A DNA stretch of 64,000 nucleotides from contig NZ_CP123387.1 in the NCBI RefSeq assembly GCF_040409955.1, forward strand, positions 186,001 to 250,000, read 5' to 3'. The notes below the pieces were generated by a model. It was not told the DNA's origin. It saw nothing but the letters and a program-made list of their open reading frames with translations, and did not search any database. This document shows positions 17,001 to 25,532 of the stretch, piece by piece. Position 1 is the stretch's first letter. Each line of letters begins with the position of its first letter. Both the position numbers and the translations under genes were made by a program. The stretch comes from Salipiger sp. H15. GTDB taxonomy: Bacteria; Pseudomonadota; Alphaproteobacteria; Rhodobacterales; Rhodobacteraceae.

Positions 17001-18408
17001 AGAACTTCTCCGGTAGGTAGTAGACGACCTGCGGGAACAGGTACATCAGGATCATGGAAATGAAGACGCAGACGAGGAAGGGCATCACGCCGACGAAGAT
17101 CTGCGTCAGCCGCACCTCGGGCGGGGCGATGCCCTTGAGGTAATAGGCCGACATCGCCATCGGCGGCGTCAGGAAGCTGGTCTGCAGGTTCAGCGCGACG
17201 AGAATGCCGAAGAACAGCGGGTCGATCTCGAAGAAGCGCAGCAGCGGCAGGAAGATCGGCACGAAGATGATGATGATCTCGGACCATTCCAGCGGCCAGC
17301 CGAGCAGGAAGATGATCAGCTGCGCCATGATCAGGAACTGGATCGGGGTGAGGTTCATCCCCTGCACGAATTCCGAGATCACCTGCTCGCCGCCGAGGTA
17401 GGAGAAGACCGCCGAGAAGGTGTAGGAGCCGACGAAGAGCCAGCAGACCATCGCCGTGGTGCGGGCGGTGAGATAGACGCTCTCGCGCAGCCGCTGCCAT
17501 GTCATCGCGCGGTAGACCACGGCAAGGAAGATGCCGCCGAGTGCGCCGATCGAGGCCGCCTCGGTCGGTGTCGCGAGGCCGAAGAGGATCGAGCCCAGCA
17601 CCGCGAGGATCAGGAAGGCCAGCGGCAGGAAGGAGGTGACGATCATGACAAGCAGTTGGCTCATCGGGATGTCGGGCACCTCGTCCTCGGTCGGGCGCGG
17701 CGCCGACGAGGGTTGCAGGATCGACCGGCCGACCACGTAGACGAGGTAGAGTCCGACGAGCGTCAGCCCGGGCAGCAGCGCGCCGGCGTAGAGCCGGACG
17801 ATCGAGACATTCGCCGCCGCCGCGTAGACGATCAGCATGATCGACGGCGGGATCAGGATGCCGAGCGTGCCGCCGGCGCAGATGATGCCGCTGGCGAAGG
17901 ACGGGTTGTAGCGCGCCTTGAGCATCGCCGGCAGCGCCAGCAGGCCCATCAGCGTCACCACCGCGCCGACGATGCCGGTGGCCGTGGCGAAGAGAGCGCA
18001 GGTGATCAGCGCCGCCACTCCCATCGAGCCCGGGACGTTCTTCGAGGCGATGTTGAGCGTGGTGAAGAGCCGGTCGACGATATTGGCGCGCTCGACGATG
18101 TAGCCCATGAACAGGAAGAGCGGCACCGCCGTCAGCACCTCGTTCGACATGACCGTGAAGGTCTGGTTGACGAAGAGGTCGAATATCCGGTTGTTGAAGA
18201 ACCCCTCTATCCAGGTGCTCCAGTGCTCCCAGGTTCCGGCGGCCTCGTCGAGCCGGTCGAAGGCGCGCCACATCCGGCGCGCGTCGAAATAGGCGTAGTA
18301 GCCAAAGCCGATGCCCATGGCCATCAGCGTGAAGGCGATCGGAAAGCCGAGGAAGACGAAGCAGATGAACAGCCCCAGCATCATCAGGGCGATTTGCGGG
18401 TCGGTCAT
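16990..18408 (-). CDS. TRAP transporter, large membrane subunit (DctM), TakP-type partner
   Basis: A 472-aa DctM, longer than usual because of an insert at about residues 35-70 (FDARRMWRAFDRLDEAAGTW) after the first hydrophobic segment. This insert is typical of the large subunits that pair with TakP-like binding proteins. GTLGILIPPSIMLIVYA and the C-terminal LNLQTSFLTPPMAMSAYYLK are clear. It overlaps dctQ by 4 nt and the amidase gene by 11 nt. Confidence 0.92.
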   Translation of the reverse strand: MTDPQIALMMLGLFICFVFLGFPIAFTLMAMGIGFGYYAYFDARRMWRAFDRLDEAAGTWEHWSTWIEGFFNNRIFDLFVNQTFTVMSNEVLTAVPLFLFMGYIVERANIVDRLFTTLNIASKNVPGSMGVAALITCALFATATGIVGAVVTLMGLLALPAMLKARYNPSFASGIICAGGTLGILIPPSIMLIVYAAAANVSIVRLYAGALLPGLTLVGLYLVYVVGRSILQPSSAPRPTEDEVPDIPMSQLLVMIVTSFLPLAFLILAVLGSILFGLATPTEAASIGALGGIFLAVVYRAMTWQRLRESVYLTARTTAMVCWLFVGSYTFSAVFSYLGGEQVISEFVQGMNLTPIQFLIMAQLIIFLLGWPLEWSEIIIIFVPIFLPLLRFFEIDPLFFGILVALNLQTSFLTPPMAMSAYYLKGIAPPEVRLTQIFVGVMPFLVCVFISMILMYLFPQVVYYLPEKFYGS

Positions 18409-18989
18409 ATGTGGCTGTCCTTCTCGGCCGCGCTGGCCTGTTGCATCAGCAGGTCCTCGGTTTCCTGCACGTCCTCCTCGGCCTCGATCCAGGCGTTGGT
18501 GCGGATCGCGATGAGGCAGCGCATGACCTGGGCGATCCCCTGCACGAGCAGCAGGACGCCGGCGACCACGATGACCGTCTTGAACTGGTAGATCGGCACG
18601 CCCGCCGGGCTGTTCACCGAGACCTCGCCGTACTGCCAGGACCGCGCGGCGTATTTCCAGCCGGCGAAGATCAGCGCCAGCACGCCGGGGAAGAAGAACA
18701 GGATGTAGAGCACGAGGTCGACCGCGCCCTGGGTGCGCGGCTGCCAGAGCCGGTAGAGAAAGTCGCCCCGGACATGTCCCCCGCGCGAGAGCGTGTAGGC
18801 GCCGCCCATCATGAAGAGCGCGCCGTACATGATGAAGGACACGTCGAGCGCCCAGGCGGTCGGGCTGTTGAGCACGTAGCGCACGAAGACCTCGTAGCCG
18901 GTGCCCACCGACATCAGGATGATCAGCCAGGCGAAGGCCTTGCCGAACCACGCCGACAGGTTGTCGGCAAAACGGATGAAACCGATCAT
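18405..18989 (-). CDS. TRAP transporter, small membrane subunit (DctQ)
   Basis: A 194-aa DctQ with four hydrophobic segments, the motif MMGGAYTLSRGGHVRGDFLY after segment 2, and an acidic C-terminal tail (WIEAEEDVQETEDLL). Its ATG is 73 bases downstream of the binding-protein gene, with a hairpin in the gap. It overlaps dctM by 4 nt. Confidence 0.9.
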   Translation of the reverse strand: MIGFIRFADNLSAWFGKAFAWLIILMSVGTGYEVFVRYVLNSPTAWALDVSFIMYGALFMMGGAYTLSRGGHVRGDFLYRLWQPRTQGAVDLVLYILFFFPGVLALIFAGWKYAARSWQYGEVSVNSPAGVPIYQFKTVIVVAGVLLLVQGIAQVMRCLIAIRTNAWIEAEEDVQETEDLLMQQASAAEKDSHI

Positions 18990-19010
18990 GCGGCCCCCCT
19001 TGCGGATCCC

Positions 19011-19042
19011 GGCGGCCCCGCCCGAAAGGGGAGGGGGCCGCC
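19011..19042 (-). repeat. Hairpin between TRAP dctP and dctQ (minus strand)
   Basis: GGCGGCCCC (19011-19019) pairs with GGGGCCGCC (19034-19042). Inside it, CCC-GAAA-GGG forms a second stem closed by a tetraloop. It sits in the dctP-dctQ gap. Like the frcB-frcC palindrome, it probably keeps the binding-protein mRNA in excess over the permease mRNA. Confidence 0.55.
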
Positions 19043-19062
19043 GTCTTCTGTTCAGGTGCGGA

Positions 19063-20193
19063 TCAGAGCTTCAGCCGGCCGGGGAAATAGTGCTCGTAGG
19101 CGAGCGCGTAGTCCGGCGCGTTCATCAGCTCGTAGAAGGTGACCTGCTCGACCCAGGCGCGCTGGCTGTCGAGGCACTTCTTCATGAAGGGATCGGTCTC
19201 GAGGTCGGTGATCAACCCGTCCCAGGCCTTGATCTGGGCGTCGAGGATGTCCTTAGAGGTGCGGTGGACCTTCACCCCGGCCTCGTCCTGCAGCCATTTG
19301 AGGTCCGCCGAGTAGCGCTTCATTGCCTTGGCGGTGTTGGCGGTCGAGACGGCCTCGACCGAATGCACGAGGATGGCGTGCAGGTCCGGGTCGAGATCCT
19401 CCATCGTCAGCTTGTTGAACAGGAACTCGAAGCTTTCCGAGGCCTGGTGGTAGGACGACAGGTAGTAGTTCTTGGCCACGTCCTGCGCGCCGAAGTCCTT
19501 GTCCGAGGACGGGTTGTTGAACTCGAAGGCGTCGATCACCCCGCGCTCCATCGCCGGCACGATCTCGCCACCCGGCAGCTGGGCGACGGACATGCCCATG
19601 GCCTGCATGAGGTCGGCGGCCAGCCCGACGGTGCGGTACTTGAAGCCCTTGAGGTCGGCAGCGGTGTTCACCTCGCCCTTGAACCAGCCGAAGGGCTGGG
19701 CGAACATCGGGAAGCCGAGGTAGCCCTCGACGTCGAGCCCCATGATGTCCTGCGTCAGCTCGCGGTAGAGTTCGGCGCCGCCGCCCTCGTAGAACCAGCT
19801 GAGCATGGTCGTCGCCGAGCCGCCGAACACCGGGCCGGTGCCGAAGAGCGAGGCCGCCTTGTGCTTGCCATACCAGTAGACCGGCACCGAATGCGCCGCG
19901 TCGAGCAGGCCGTCGTTGATCGCGTCGAGCACCTGGAAGGCCCCGACGACCGCGCCGGCGGGCAGCAGGTCGATCTTCAGACGCCCGCCCGCCATCGCTT
20001 CGACGCGGTTGACGTAATCCTGCGCGAACTCCTGCCAGATGTTGGATGCCGACCACGAGGTCTGCATCTTCAGCACCTGCGGGGCCTGCGCCAGCACGGC
20101 CGGCGCGGCGAGCGTGCTGCCCGCCATCGCGCCGCCGGCGAGCGCCGTCCGCTTCAGGAACGACCGGCGGTCGATCTTCATGGAATCCGTCAT
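19063..20193 (-). CDS. TRAP transporter binding protein, TakP-like, Tat-exported
   Basis: A 376-aa DctP-family protein whose signal is a twin-arginine signal (DRRSFLKRTALAGGAMAGST), as in TakP of Rhodobacter sphaeroides, which binds alpha-keto acids. YWYGKHKAASLFGTGPVFGG, WFYEGGGAELYREL and LPGGEIVPAMERGVIDAFE follow the TakP pattern, including the conserved Arg region FKYRTVG. TakP-type proteins dimerise and bind the acid through a metal ion. The start at 20193 follows GGGAGGAT. An internal ATG 12 bases later is also possible. Confidence 0.88.
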   Translation of the reverse strand: MTDSMKIDRRSFLKRTALAGGAMAGSTLAAPAVLAQAPQVLKMQTSWSASNIWQEFAQDYVNRVEAMAGGRLKIDLLPAGAVVGAFQVLDAINDGLLDAAHSVPVYWYGKHKAASLFGTGPVFGGSATTMLSWFYEGGGAELYRELTQDIMGLDVEGYLGFPMFAQPFGWFKGEVNTAADLKGFKYRTVGLAADLMQAMGMSVAQLPGGEIVPAMERGVIDAFEFNNPSSDKDFGAQDVAKNYYLSSYHQASESFEFLFNKLTMEDLDPDLHAILVHSVEAVSTANTAKAMKRYSADLKWLQDEAGVKVHRTSKDILDAQIKAWDGLITDLETDPFMKKCLDSQRAWVEQVTFYELMNAPDYALAYEHYFPGRLKL

Positions 20194-20406
20194 CTTGTAT
20201 CCTCCCTTGATGACATTGCTTCCGTTGGTGTGCGCGGCGCGGTCGGCAGACCGGGGACGCGCGGCACGGTGCCTTGCCCCTTGCTCCGCGGCAGCCTCCC
20301 TCCTCCGAGGCGTGCCAGGGGCTTGGTTCCGTGGTCTTGCTCTCCTTCTTCCTGTCCAGTGGCGTGCCCGGCCCGACCCGATCAGGCCCGGCGGGGCGCA
20401 GGGCCG

Positions 20407-20421
20407 GCCTGCGCGGCAGGC
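20407..20421 (-). terminator. Hairpin after the hydroxyquinol dioxygenase gene
   Basis: GCCTGC-GCG-GCAGGC, a perfect 6-bp stem with a 3-nt loop, begins one base past the stop codon. More G+C-rich dyads lie further on. No T-run follows. The 229-base gap up to the TRAP dctP start at 20193 otherwise shows only the GGGAGGAT ribosome site of dctP. Confidence 0.4.
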
Positions 20422-20422
20422 G

Positions 20423-21286
20423 TCAGCCCGGTGCCTCCGGGACCAGCACGAAATCGAATTCCGAACGCCAGCCAGCCCCGCCCTCCGGCAGCGGCTCGAA
20501 GCTGGCGATCAGCGAGGTCTTCACCCCGAAGACTGCATCGGAGGACAAGTACGCGTCGCCCGCGACAAAGGTATGGGTCACCACGGTCTCGAAGCCCTTT
20601 GCCGAGACGATGAAATGCATGTGCGCGGGGCGGTAGGGGTGGCGGCCGAGCCGGCCGAGCAGCTGGCCGACGGGCCCGTCATCGGGGATCGGGTAGGACA
20701 CCGGCCGGATGCCATGGAACCGGTAGCGCCCGTCCGCCCCCGTGGTGAACACCCCGCGGTTGTTGAAGGCGGGCTGGAGGCCGGGCTGCTGGACGTCGTA
20801 GAACCCGTCCGCGTTGTCGCACCAGACGTCGAGCGTCGCGCCTTCCACCGGGGCGCCGTCGAGGTCCAGCACCCGGCCCTCGAAGAGGCAGCGTTCGCCG
20901 CCGCCGTCGAGCGAGATGTCCGCGCCCATCTCGTAGCGCGGCGCGCCGTCCACGTGGAAGGGCCCGAGCACCGTGTTCTCGGTCGCGCCGGGCGGGCGCC
21001 GGTTGCCGATCGCGTCGACCAGCATCGAGGCGCCCAGCACGTCCGAGAGCAGGATGAACTCCTGCCGGGTGGCGTCGCAGATCTGCCCGGTGCGGGTCAG
21101 GAAGCCGATCGCCTGCTCCCACTCGGCCTGCGTGAGCTCGACGTCCTTGATGAAGTCGTGCAGGTGGCGGACCAGCGCGCGGATGACTTCGGCAAGCCGG
21201 GCATCCGCGCCGGGGCCGATCCGGGCATTGACCGTCTCGGCCGATCGCTCCTCCGAGAAATGGCCGGACGGGGTGTCATTGGTCAT
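20423..21286 (-). CDS. Intradiol ring-cleavage dioxygenase, probably hydroxyquinol 1,2-dioxygenase
   Basis: A 287-aa intradiol dioxygenase with an N-terminal helical linker domain and a C-terminal beta-sandwich. The non-haem iron ligands are visible as Y163 (DGFYD), Y198 (VSYPIPDDGPVG), H222 and H224 (RPAHMHF), with spacing equal to known catechol/hydroxyquinol enzymes. TVLGPFHVDGAPRYEMG is typical of hydroxyquinol 1,2-dioxygenases. It would convert 1,2,4-trihydroxybenzene to maleylacetate. It is coupled to a maleylacetate reductase gene by a 4-nt overlap, which supports this substrate over catechol. Confidence 0.9.
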   Translation of the reverse strand: MTNDTPSGHFSEERSAETVNARIGPGADARLAEVIRALVRHLHDFIKDVELTQAEWEQAIGFLTRTGQICDATRQEFILLSDVLGASMLVDAIGNRRPPGATENTVLGPFHVDGAPRYEMGADISLDGGGERCLFEGRVLDLDGAPVEGATLDVWCDNADGFYDVQQPGLQPAFNNRGVFTTGADGRYRFHGIRPVSYPIPDDGPVGQLLGRLGRHPYRPAHMHFIVSAKGFETVVTHTFVAGDAYLSSDAVFGVKTSLIASFEPLPEGGAGWRSEFDFVLVPEAPG

Positions 21287-22359
21287 CGCGTGCCTCCGGG
21301 ATCGGCGGCCGGGCGCGTGCCGGCATGGGCGTTTCGCAGCAGCGCGCGCAGCGCCTCGGCGGTCAGCGCGCGCGGGTTCGGATAGGGTCTGGCGGTGGCG
21401 ATCTCGGCCGCGCGCGGGATGTCGGTCTCGGCAAAGCCGATCTGAGCCAGCGCCAGCGGCGCGCCGAGACTGGCGGCGAAATCCCAGAGCCCGCCGCCGA
21501 GATCGCCGCCGAAGAGCGCCGCCGCCCCGGCAAGCTGCCCGGCCGCCGCCGCCGCGTTGAACCCCGCGCTGTGCGGCAGCAGGATCGCGTGGGTCTCGGC
21601 ATGGGGCAGGTCGAACGAGCCGCCGAGCACGTGGCAGAGCTTGTGGTGCAGCGACATGGCGACCGAGCCCAGCACGACGCCGCAGAGCCAGGATCCGTAG
21701 AGCGCCTGCCCCCGCGCCTCGAGGTCACGCGGGGCGCCTGCGAGGACCGGCAGCGCCGCCTTCAGCGCGCGCAGCCCTTCGAGCGCGATGAGCGAGGTGA
21801 TCGGATTGGCATCGGGGGCGTAGAGCCCCTCGACCGCATGGGCCATGGCGTTGAGCCCGCTCGCGACGCTTGTCGCGACCGGCAGGACAAGCGTCAGCTC
21901 GGGGTCGTAGATCACCGTCTCGGGGCGGATGCGCGGGTCGCGCAGGGTTGTCTTCACCCCGGCCTCGGTCTGGCCGAGGATGTCGGTGACCTCCGACCCG
22001 GCGTAGGTCGTGGCGATCACCAATTGGGGCGCGTCATTGCGCCAGGCAATCGCCTTGCCGAGCCCGATGGTCGAGCCGCCGCCATAGGCGAGGACGCAAT
22101 CCGCGCCGCTCTGCTCGTAGGCCGTCATCGCCGCCTCGGTCACCTCCACCGGCGTGTGCATCGCGGCGCCGGTGAAGCAGCCCGCCGCCAGCGGACCAAG
22201 CTCACCCGCCAGCGCGGCCAGTTTCCCGGCCTGTCCGGGCGTCGACAGCAGCAGCGCGCGGGAGCACCCCAAGGCCTCGATCTCCGCCCCCGCCTCGCCG
22301 ATGGTGCCGGCGCCGAAGACCACGCGCCCCGGCGCGCCCTGGTAGCGGAAGCTCCTCAT
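21283..22359 (-). CDS. Maleylacetate reductase
   Basis: A 358-aa iron-type alcohol dehydrogenase family member of the maleylacetate reductase branch. Landmarks are YGGGSTIGLGKAIAWR (nucleotide binding), ATTYAGSEVTDILGQTE, SGLNAMAHAVEGLYAP, and the HHKLCHVLGGSFDLPHAETH metal-site region. It reduces maleylacetate to 3-oxoadipate with NAD(P)H. It stands between the dioxygenase (4-nt overlap) and tctA (4-nt overlap), so transport and ring cleavage are one operon. The later beta-ketoadipate enzymes are not in this window. Confidence 0.93.
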   Translation of the reverse strand: MRSFRYQGAPGRVVFGAGTIGEAGAEIEALGCSRALLLSTPGQAGKLAALAGELGPLAAGCFTGAAMHTPVEVTEAAMTAYEQSGADCVLAYGGGSTIGLGKAIAWRNDAPQLVIATTYAGSEVTDILGQTEAGVKTTLRDPRIRPETVIYDPELTLVLPVATSVASGLNAMAHAVEGLYAPDANPITSLIALEGLRALKAALPVLAGAPRDLEARGQALYGSWLCGVVLGSVAMSLHHKLCHVLGGSFDLPHAETHAILLPHSAGFNAAAAAGQLAGAAALFGGDLGGGLWDFAASLGAPLALAQIGFAETDIPRAAEIATARPYPNPRALTAEALRALLRNAHAGTRPAADPGGTR

Positions 22360-23876
22360 CGCTGGCCCTGCCTCCCCAGCCGGCCCTGCGGGTGCCGCCG
22401 CCGGATCTCGGCCCAGAGCAGGAAGACCACGATGGCCAGCGTCAGCGCGAGGATCGCGCCGCTGATCGGGCGCTCGACGAAGGTCAGCAGGTCGCCGCGC
22501 GAGAGCATGAGCGAGCGCCGGAAGTTCTGTTCCAGCAGCGGGCCGAGGACGAGGCCGAGCAGCAGCGGCGCGGTCGGGAAGCCGTAGCGGCGCATCACGT
22601 AGCCGCCGAGCCCGAACAGCGTCGTGACCGCGACGTCGAAGACCGAGGAGCGGATCGAGAAGACCCCGACGCAGATGAAGACGAGGATCGCGGGATAGAG
22701 CACGGAGTAGGGGATGCGCAGGATGCGGACCCAGAGGCCGATCAGCGGCAGGTTGAGGAACAGCAGCAGTACGTTGCCGATCAGGAAGCTGACGATCAGC
22801 CCCCAGAAGAGATCCGGGTGGTCGCGGATCAGCTGCGGCCCCGGCACGATGCCGTGGATGATCAGCGCGCCGAGCATGATGGCGACAATGGCGTCGCCGG
22901 GAATGCCGAGGCTCAGCGTCGGCACGAAGGCGGTCTGGGCGGCGGAATTGTTGGCCGATTCCGGGGCGACGATGCCCTCGATCGCGCCCTTGCCGAAGCG
23001 TTCGGGGGTCCTCGAGGCGCGTTTCTCGACGGCGTAGGCGACGAAGGTGGCCAGCGCCGCGCCGGTGCCGGGCAGGATGCCGAGGATCGCGCCGATGGAA
23101 CTGCCGCGCAGCGCCGGGAAGATCGCCCCGCGCGCCTCGCGCGCGGTCGGCAGCATGTCCCGCATCCGGATCCGCGCCAGCCTCGCGTCGCGCGTCCCGA
23201 TCCGCCCGACATTGGCCAGCACCTCGGCGACGCCGAAGAGCCCGGTCGTCACCACCACGAGGTTCACCCCGTCGGCCAGCGACAGCAGCCCGAAGGTCAT
23301 GCGGTCGACCCCCGAGTTGGGGTCGGTGCCGACCATGGCGATGAGCAGGCCGAAGAGCGCCATGGCCAGCGACTTGCCCTTCGATGCGTTGCCGACCATC
23401 GCGGCGGCCAGCAGGCCGAGGACGATGAGCGAGGCGTATTCCGGCGAGCCGAAGCTCAGCGCGACACTGGCGAGGAGCGGCGTGAAGGAGGCGACGACGA
23501 CCAGCCCGAAGATGCCGCCGAAGAAGGACGACAGCGTGGCGGTAAAGAGCGCGACGCCCGCCCGGCCCGACTTGGCGAGCGGGTTGCCGTCGAGGCAGGT
23601 CACCGCCGCGCCCGCCGTCCCCGGCAGGTTGAGCAGGATCGCGGCGGTCGAGCCGCCGTACATCGAGCCATAGTAGATCCCCGCAAGCATGACGATGGCG
23701 GCGGTCTGCGGCACGTAGAAGGTCAGCGGCAGCAGCATCCCGACCGTGGCCAGCGGCCCCAGTCCCGGCAGCACGCCGATGAACATGCCCACCGTTACGC
23801 CGAGCGCGCAGTAGCCGAGCGTCGTCAGGTTCAGCATGACCGACAGGCCGAGCGCGATGTTTTCGACGAAGGTCAC
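22356..23876 (-). CDS. Tripartite tricarboxylate transporter, large membrane subunit (TctA)
   Basis: A 506-aa TctA with about 12 hydrophobic segments. Diagnostic motifs are GVTVGMFIGVLPGLGPLATV (about 30), YYGSMYGGSTAAILLNLPGT (about 70), and GILPGTGAALATFVAYAVEK near residue 265. It begins 4 bases after tctB, and its stop overlaps the maleylacetate reductase start. Together with TctB and the divergently encoded TctC it should import a carboxylate, presumably an aromatic or ring-derived acid. Confidence 0.93.
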   Translation of the reverse strand: MTFVENIALGLSVMLNLTTLGYCALGVTVGMFIGVLPGLGPLATVGMLLPLTFYVPQTAAIVMLAGIYYGSMYGGSTAAILLNLPGTAGAAVTCLDGNPLAKSGRAGVALFTATLSSFFGGIFGLVVVASFTPLLASVALSFGSPEYASLIVLGLLAAAMVGNASKGKSLAMALFGLLIAMVGTDPNSGVDRMTFGLLSLADGVNLVVVTTGLFGVAEVLANVGRIGTRDARLARIRMRDMLPTAREARGAIFPALRGSSIGAILGILPGTGAALATFVAYAVEKRASRTPERFGKGAIEGIVAPESANNSAAQTAFVPTLSLGIPGDAIVAIMLGALIIHGIVPGPQLIRDHPDLFWGLIVSFLIGNVLLLFLNLPLIGLWVRILRIPYSVLYPAILVFICVGVFSIRSSVFDVAVTTLFGLGGYVMRRYGFPTAPLLLGLVLGPLLEQNFRRSLMLSRGDLLTFVERPISGAILALTLAIVVFLLWAEIRRRHPQGRLGRQGQR

Positions 23877-23880
23877 GGTC

Positions 23881-24351
23881 TCACCACGTCACGAGGGTCA
23901 TCGGAAGCTTGAGCAGGACGACGAAGACCAGCGCGCAGAACCCGGCGACCAGCGCCGCGAGCGCCGCCACCTGCCAGAGCCGCAGGCTGCCGTCGGCCAT
24001 GGCCGCGAGGAAGACGCAGGCGAGGATCCCGGGCACCGCACCCGCCAGCGGCGTGAGCGCGGCGAAGGACAGCAGCCCCGCGGTGACGAAGAGCAGCACC
24101 CGGTAGGGCACCGGCTCGGTCCTCAGGTCGTCGCCCTCCTCGTGGCGCGCCGCGAGGCTTTCGATCGCGATGAGGGCGCCGGCCAGCACGATGAGGACGC
24201 TGACGATCATCGGGAAGGCTCCCGGACCGATGTTGCGCATCTCTCCCAGGTGATAGCCGGACGACAGCACCACGCCCGCCAGGCCGAGCGCCATCACGGC
24301 GACAGCGACCGAAGCGTCGCGCCAGTCGATGGCTGCGAGCTTGTTTCGCAC
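23881..24351 (-). CDS. Tripartite tricarboxylate transporter, small membrane subunit (TctB)
   Basis: A 156-aa protein with four hydrophobic segments. The start of the TctB fold (VMALGLAGVVLSSGYHLGEM, then IGPGAFPMIVSVLIVLAGAL) is clear. It is the first gene of the minus-strand unit and sits 64 bases from the palindrome shared with tctC. Confidence 0.88.
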   Translation of the reverse strand: MRNKLAAIDWRDASVAVAVMALGLAGVVLSSGYHLGEMRNIGPGAFPMIVSVLIVLAGALIAIESLAARHEEGDDLRTEPVPYRVLLFVTAGLLSFAALTPLAGAVPGILACVFLAAMADGSLRLWQVAALAALVAGFCALVFVVLLKLPMTLVTW

Positions 24352-24414
24352 GGTTCCTCCCCTTCTCTGCGGTCAATGCTCCGTGCACTCGGGCGTTGTG
24401 TCAATTGCTTTGTT

Positions 24415-24430
24415 GTTCACATATGTGAAC
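24415..24430. promoter_or_regulatory. Perfect 16-bp palindrome, probable IclR-family operator
   Basis: GTTCACATATGTGAAC is a perfect dyad in the 158-base gap between divergent tctB and tctC. One base further is another half-site (AGTTCATA, 24431-24438), which gives GAAC-A-GTTC symmetry. IclR-family aromatic regulators such as PcaR and PobR use GTTC/GAAC-type half-sites, and an IclR gene lies in the rightward operon, so it is the likely partner. Confidence 0.7.
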
Positions 24431-24509
24431 AGTTCATATTCTTGTTTACACCTTGGTTCCTTCGGACTTATCAAAAATGCAAAAGCGTTCACTGGGAGGA
24501 GAACCAACG

Positions 24510-25472
24510 ATGACACGCTTGATGACCGCCGCCGCCTTGGGGCTCGCCTTCACGACGGCGGGCGCCGCCCTTGCCGAGGAGTGGCCGACACGCGCCGTGG
24601 ACATGGTCGTGGCCTATGGCGCGGGGGGCGGCACGGACACCATCGCGCGCCAGCTGGCCGAGCCCATGTCCGGGATCCTCGGGCAGCCGGTCGTGGTCAG
24701 GAACCTTGCCGGGGCCGGGGGGACGATCGGCGCCGCCGCCGTCGCCGGGGCCGAGCCCGATGGCTACACGCTCTACATGATGGCCGCGGGGCACAGCGTG
24801 GCCGCGGCGATGTACAAGACCCTGCCCTATGATCCGGCCGAGGATTTCGTCGGGGTCTCGGGCATCGCCACCATGCCGCTGGTGCTGATCACCCGGCCGG
24901 ATTCCGAGATCGACAGCGTCGCCACGCTGGTCGAGAAGGCAAAGGCTGACCCGGGCGGGCTGACCATCGCCTCGGTCGGCGTCGGCTCGACGCAGCATCT
25001 CACGGCGGCGTTGATCGCCTCGGAGCTGGGCATCGAGCTTCTGGAAATCCCCTACGCCAAGACCCCCGAGGGGCTGGCCGCGGTGATGTCGGGCGAGGTC
25101 GACATGATGGTCGAGGTCGCCTCGACGGTGATCGGCCAGATCGGCTCGGGCGATCTGCGCGGCATCGGCGTCACCTCGCCCGAGCCGCATCCGGCGATTC
25201 CCGAGGTCGGCACCTTCACCGCGGCGGGCTACGATCTCGACGTCTCGACCTGGTACGGCGTCGCCGCGCCCGCCGGGACCGACGCGGCGATCCTGACCGC
25301 CGCGAGCGCCGCGGTGGCCGAGGCGACGCAGTCGGAAGCCTTTGCCAAGTCGCTGCAAGACGGCGGTTTCATCCTCGCCCCGTCCTCGCCCGAGGCCTTC
25401 ACCCAGACCTTCCGCGACGCCGTCGGGGTCTGGAAGGCGGTCCGCGAAGAAGCGGGCATCGCGCAGAACTGA
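24510..25472 (+). CDS. Tripartite tricarboxylate transporter binding protein (TctC/BugD type)
   Basis: A 320-aa Bug-family periplasmic binding protein with a Sec signal (cleavage after AALA, about residue 21). Bug landmarks are VDMVVAYGAGGGTDTIARQL, GQPVVVRNLAGAGGTIGA and EPDGYTLYMMAAG. The start follows TGGGAGGAGAACC. It is the receptor for the divergently encoded TctAB channel and opens an operon with a flavin reductase and an IclR regulator. Confidence 0.92.
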   Translation: MTRLMTAAALGLAFTTAGAALAEEWPTRAVDMVVAYGAGGGTDTIARQLAEPMSGILGQPVVVRNLAGAGGTIGAAAVAGAEPDGYTLYMMAAGHSVAAAMYKTLPYDPAEDFVGVSGIATMPLVLITRPDSEIDSVATLVEKAKADPGGLTIASVGVGSTQHLTAALIASELGIELLEIPYAKTPEGLAAVMSGEVDMMVEVASTVIGQIGSGDLRGIGVTSPEPHPAIPEVGTFTAAGYDLDVSTWYGVAAPAGTDAAILTAASAAVAEATQSEAFAKSLQDGGFILAPSSPEAFTQTFRDAVGVWKAVREEAGIAQN

Positions 25473-25532
25473 CGCCGCAACAAACGCCGGCCCGCGCATG
25501 GGCCGGCGCACGCAAGAAAGGTTTGGAAGTCC

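Noticed and set aside
15431..17063. Long plus-strand open frames opposite the amidase gene
   Set aside because: Arg/Ala/Gly-rich translations without family motifs. They are shadows of high G+C coding DNA on the minus strand, which holds the amidase and the 53-aa protein.
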